A stretch of DNA of 7,864 bases from DATIJP01 sp964569185. Lineage in GTDB: Bacteria > Chlamydiota > Chlamydiia > Chlamydiales > Rhabdochlamydiaceae. Shown here one piece after another: positions 6,358-7,864 of this stretch. Position 1 is the stretch's first letter; each line of letters opens with the position of its first letter. The translations under genes were made by a program, and so were the position numbers. The notes under the pieces are model-generated. The model was not told where the DNA came from. It was given only the letters and a program-made list of their open reading frames with translations, and made no database searches. Where the stretch lies: contig CAZMTP010000053.1 in assembly GCA_964569185.1 (NCBI GenBank), positions 1 to 7,864 of the forward strand, in the 5' to 3' direction.

Positions 6358-6391
6358 TAGTTTCACGGACCAATTGATTATTAGCAAGATA

Positions 6392-6628
6392 TTATTTTAG
6401 ATCTTGGAGGATGAGGTCTAGTTCGCGTAGGAGAATTTCGGTATGTTCGGGGTATTGCATCAGGGTGAGAAGAATCTTGCGTAGATCAGAATTTTTAGCC
6501 TGATTAGGATCAAATTTTTTTGCGGCATGTTGAAGAGAAATATTGTCTGAGGCGCCCGTAATGGCGAGGGATTGATTCAGGATATTTTGGATAATTTCGC
6601 CCGCATCTTTGAGATTTTCTTTTAGCAT
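6392..6628 (-). CDS. Small hypothetical protein (78 aa), coupled to the upstream small gene
   Basis: I do not recognise this protein. It is predicted to be mostly helical, with an amphipathic N-terminal helix (LKDAGEIIQNILNQSLAI), a short polar middle, and a leucine-rich C-terminal helix (TEILLRELDLILQDLK). It has no signal peptide, membrane segment or cysteine, so it is probably cytoplasmic. Its ATG follows the stop of the 73-residue gene by one base (TAG-T-ATG). No clear Shine-Dalgarno is near, so it is likely translated by ribosomes ending the upstream gene. A real gene is supported by this tight coupling and shared strand. The small size and helical nature are compatible with a chaperone or interaction partner, but nothing specific shows this. 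Confidence 0.6.
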   Translation of the reverse strand: MLKENLKDAGEIIQNILNQSLAITGASDNISLQHAAKKFDPNQAKNSDLRKILLTLMQYPEHTEILLRELDLILQDLK

Positions 6629-6629
6629 A

Positions 6630-6851
6630 CTATGCGTCTAAGCCTTTAGCTATTTTGGTGGCTTCATCTAGAGCAAGTATGCTCTTGGCAAAATGGCCCA
6701 GTTGGATCGTGTCGTCCATTAAGGATGGTTTCTCTTGTATGCGTCGAATGATGGCAATGAATTCTCTTGTCGGTTCCTGGATCTGCTTGCTCAGCGTGCG
6801 CAGATCGCTCTCTTGATAAGTAGGTTTTCGTACCTTGACAGGCTCAGCCAT
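6630..6851 (-). CDS. Small hypothetical protein (73 aa) downstream of the ABC-F gene
   Basis: I do not recognise this protein. It is charged and mainly helical: a basic N-terminus (MAEPVKVRKP), a central helix (about 27-40, TREFIAIIRRIQEK), and a C-terminal helix (LGHFAKSILALDEATKIAKG). No signal peptide, membrane segment or known catalytic motif is visible. It starts 26 bases after the stop of the ABC-F gene on the same strand. An AGGGG Shine-Dalgarno-like motif lies 11 bases before the ATG and is part of a hairpin. One base separates its stop from the start of the 78-residue gene, so the two probably form one functional pair in an operon with the ABC-F gene. Length and strand context favour a real gene over chance. 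Confidence 0.6.
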   Translation of the reverse strand: MAEPVKVRKPTYQESDLRTLSKQIQEPTREFIAIIRRIQEKPSLMDDTIQLGHFAKSILALDEATKIAKGLDA

Positions 6852-6871
6852 GCTTAGAGATACCCCTAAGC
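6852..6871 (-). promoter_or_regulatory. Hairpin enclosing the RBS of the 73-aa gene
   Basis: On the minus strand GCTTAG (6871-6866) and CTAAGC (6857-6852) form a perfect six-base stem with an eight-base loop directly before the ATG at 6851. The AGGGG ribosome binding motif spans the stem-loop border. The stem begins six bases after the ABC-F stop codon (6880-6878), so a terminating ribosome would open it. This layout suits translational coupling of the small gene to the ABC-F gene. It lacks a following T-tract, so it is not an intrinsic terminator. Confidence 0.4.
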
Positions 6872-6877
6872 CGCACT

Positions 6878-7864
6878 CTACTTGCGCGCTGTTTTAGTTG
6901 TCAAGGAGGAGAAATACTCCTGGAGAGTGCCATCAAAGAAATGGATGCCATCGCTTTCAAAAGCAAGGATTTTAGTAGCTGCATGGTCATGCAGGTCGCG
7001 GTCATGACTCACAAAGACCACAGTCCCTTTATAATCCTGCAGCGCCCATCCTAAAGCGGAGACCGCTTCCAAATCGAGATGGTTATTGGGCTCGTCTAAG
7101 ATCAAGACATTATGTTTGCAGAGCATCATGCCGCCTAAAATGAGACGTGCCGTTTCTCCTCCAGAAAGATGGCGCACTTCTTTGAAAGCATCATCGCCTA
7201 CGAAGAGCATTTTTCCCAGAATGCTGCGCACATCTTGATCATAAACGCCTTCCCGTTTGTTTTTGAGCCACTCAAAGGTGGTAATGGAACTGGATTTGTC
7301 TATGATTTCAGAATGGTTCTGAGGGAAATAACCGATATCTACTTGATGGCCTACTTCGATTTTGCCTTTGTCTTGGGTGAGAACGCCGGCCAACATTTTG
7401 ACAAGTGTGGTCTTGCCACGGCCGTTATTTCCGATAATTCCAATTTTGTCTCCTTTTAAAATCTCACAGGAGAAATTTTTAATCACTGGATTGCCATCAT
7501 ATGCTTTACTGATGCCCTCTACTTTAAAAACAATCTGTCCTGTGCTCTTTTCTGGGGGGTAAAAGCGAATGTAGGGGCGTTCGATATTGGATTTTTTTAA
7601 CTCCATGGGTTGGAGTCGCTCAATTTCTCTTAAGCGTGATTGCACTTGGCTTGCTCGTGTGCCTGCGCTAAAACGGGCCACAAACTCTCGCAGCTGGGAG
7701 ATTTTCTTTTCTTTAGTCTTGTTTTCTTCTTCCGCTCTTTGGCGCACCGATGTTTTAGCGGCAAGCATAGTATCGTAGTTGCCAGGATAGATGATGATAG
7801 TTTCATAATCGATATCCGCAATGTGGGTCGTCACAGCATTTAAAAAGTGGCGGTCATGGCTCAC
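6878..7864 (-). CDS. ABC-F family ATPase, YbiT-like, C-terminal part (5' end beyond window)
   Basis: ABC-F proteins have two ABC domains and no membrane part. They act on the ribosome E site to relieve stalled or impaired translation, and some give antibiotic resistance. The visible 328 residues begin in the SHDRHFL switch of the first ABC domain. The inter-domain linker follows (about 25-100, charged and helical, KEKKISQLREFVARF). The complete second ABC domain has Walker A GNNGRGKT (145-152), Q182, signature LSGGE (233-237), Walker B VLILDEP (253-259) and the SHDRD switch histidine (287). TTFEWL and DVRSILGKMLF resemble YbiT rather than EttA or Uup. The usual DEPTNHLD is DEPNNHLD here. The apparent ATG-like start at the edge is only an internal GTG codon. 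The C. trachomatis syntenic gene is annotated yjjK as I recall. The gene is followed by two small genes on the same strand. Confidence 0.93.
   Translation of the reverse strand: MSHDRHFLNAVTTHIADIDYETIIIYPGNYDTMLAAKTSVRQRAEEENKTKEKKISQLREFVARFSAGTRASQVQSRLREIERLQPMELKKSNIERPYIRFYPPEKSTGQIVFKVEGISKAYDGNPVIKNFSCEILKGDKIGIIGNNGRGKTTLVKMLAGVLTQDKGKIEVGHQVDIGYFPQNHSEIIDKSSSITTFEWLKNKREGVYDQDVRSILGKMLFVGDDAFKEVRHLSGGETARLILGGMMLCKHNVLILDEPNNHLDLEAVSALGWALQDYKGTVVFVSHDRDLHDHAATKILAFESDGIHFFDGTLQEYFSSLTTKTARK

Noticed and set aside
6286..6391. A short hicA or hicA remnant upstream of hicB
   Set aside because: I read the minus strand through this gap and saw no HicA-like frame. Only the promoter-like elements are present, and 106 bases are too few for a full hicA.
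7169..7459. Plus-strand frames opposite the ABC-F gene
   Set aside because: They oppose the conserved second ABC domain, have no RBS, and show no recognisable protein features.

Overview
The window looks like a chromosomal segment of a chlamydia, most likely an environmental, amoeba-associated type rather than a Chlamydia sensu stricto. The reasons are the gene order (rpsU, tsaB, lon, rnz and an ABC-F ATPase close together, which matches my memory of the Chlamydia trachomatis CT342-CT348 block), the MPSVKVR start of ribosomal protein S21, and extra genes (an RfaE2-type nucleotidyltransferase, a GlpG-type rhomboid and a HicB) that I do not recall in the reduced Chlamydia genomes. The moderate GC content would suit a Waddlia-like lineage, but this is a guess.

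Layout. On the minus strand at the left edge lie the first codons of rpsU (1-35, cut by the edge) and tsaB (122-697). A divergent intergenic region of about 90 bases (698-787) with three inverted repeats separates tsaB from a plus-strand run of four overlapping genes: lon (788-3286, TTG start), an RfaE2/HldE-type adenylyltransferase (3261-3758, GTG start inside the end of lon), a GlpG-type rhomboid protease (3749-4903) and RNase Z (4893-5798). The overlaps are 26, 10 and 11 bases, so this is almost certainly one translationally coupled operon. It joins protein quality control (Lon), intramembrane proteolysis (GlpG), tRNA 3'-end maturation (RNase Z) and an envelope-sugar type enzyme.

After the operon comes a 98-base imperfect palindrome (5841-5938) built from ATCCTG/CAGGAT units. 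It lies between rnz and a converging minus-strand group: an orphan HicB-family antitoxin-like gene (5968-6285) in AT-rich DNA with its own candidate promoter and operator, two short unrecognised genes (6392-6628 and 6630-6851) separated by one base, and the C-terminal two thirds of a YbiT-like ABC-F ATPase (6878 to the right edge). The two small genes read on from the ABC-F gene. A hairpin that contains the ribosome binding site of the first one sits just past the ABC-F stop codon.

Most of the window is conserved housekeeping sequence. The part most worth a second look is 5800-6880: the palindromic repeat, the HicB without a HicA, and the coupled small genes of unknown function. In C. trachomatis, as I remember it, xerC lies between rnz and the ABC-F gene, so this segment looks like a variable insertion point. 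I do not see clear proof of a new multi-gene system.
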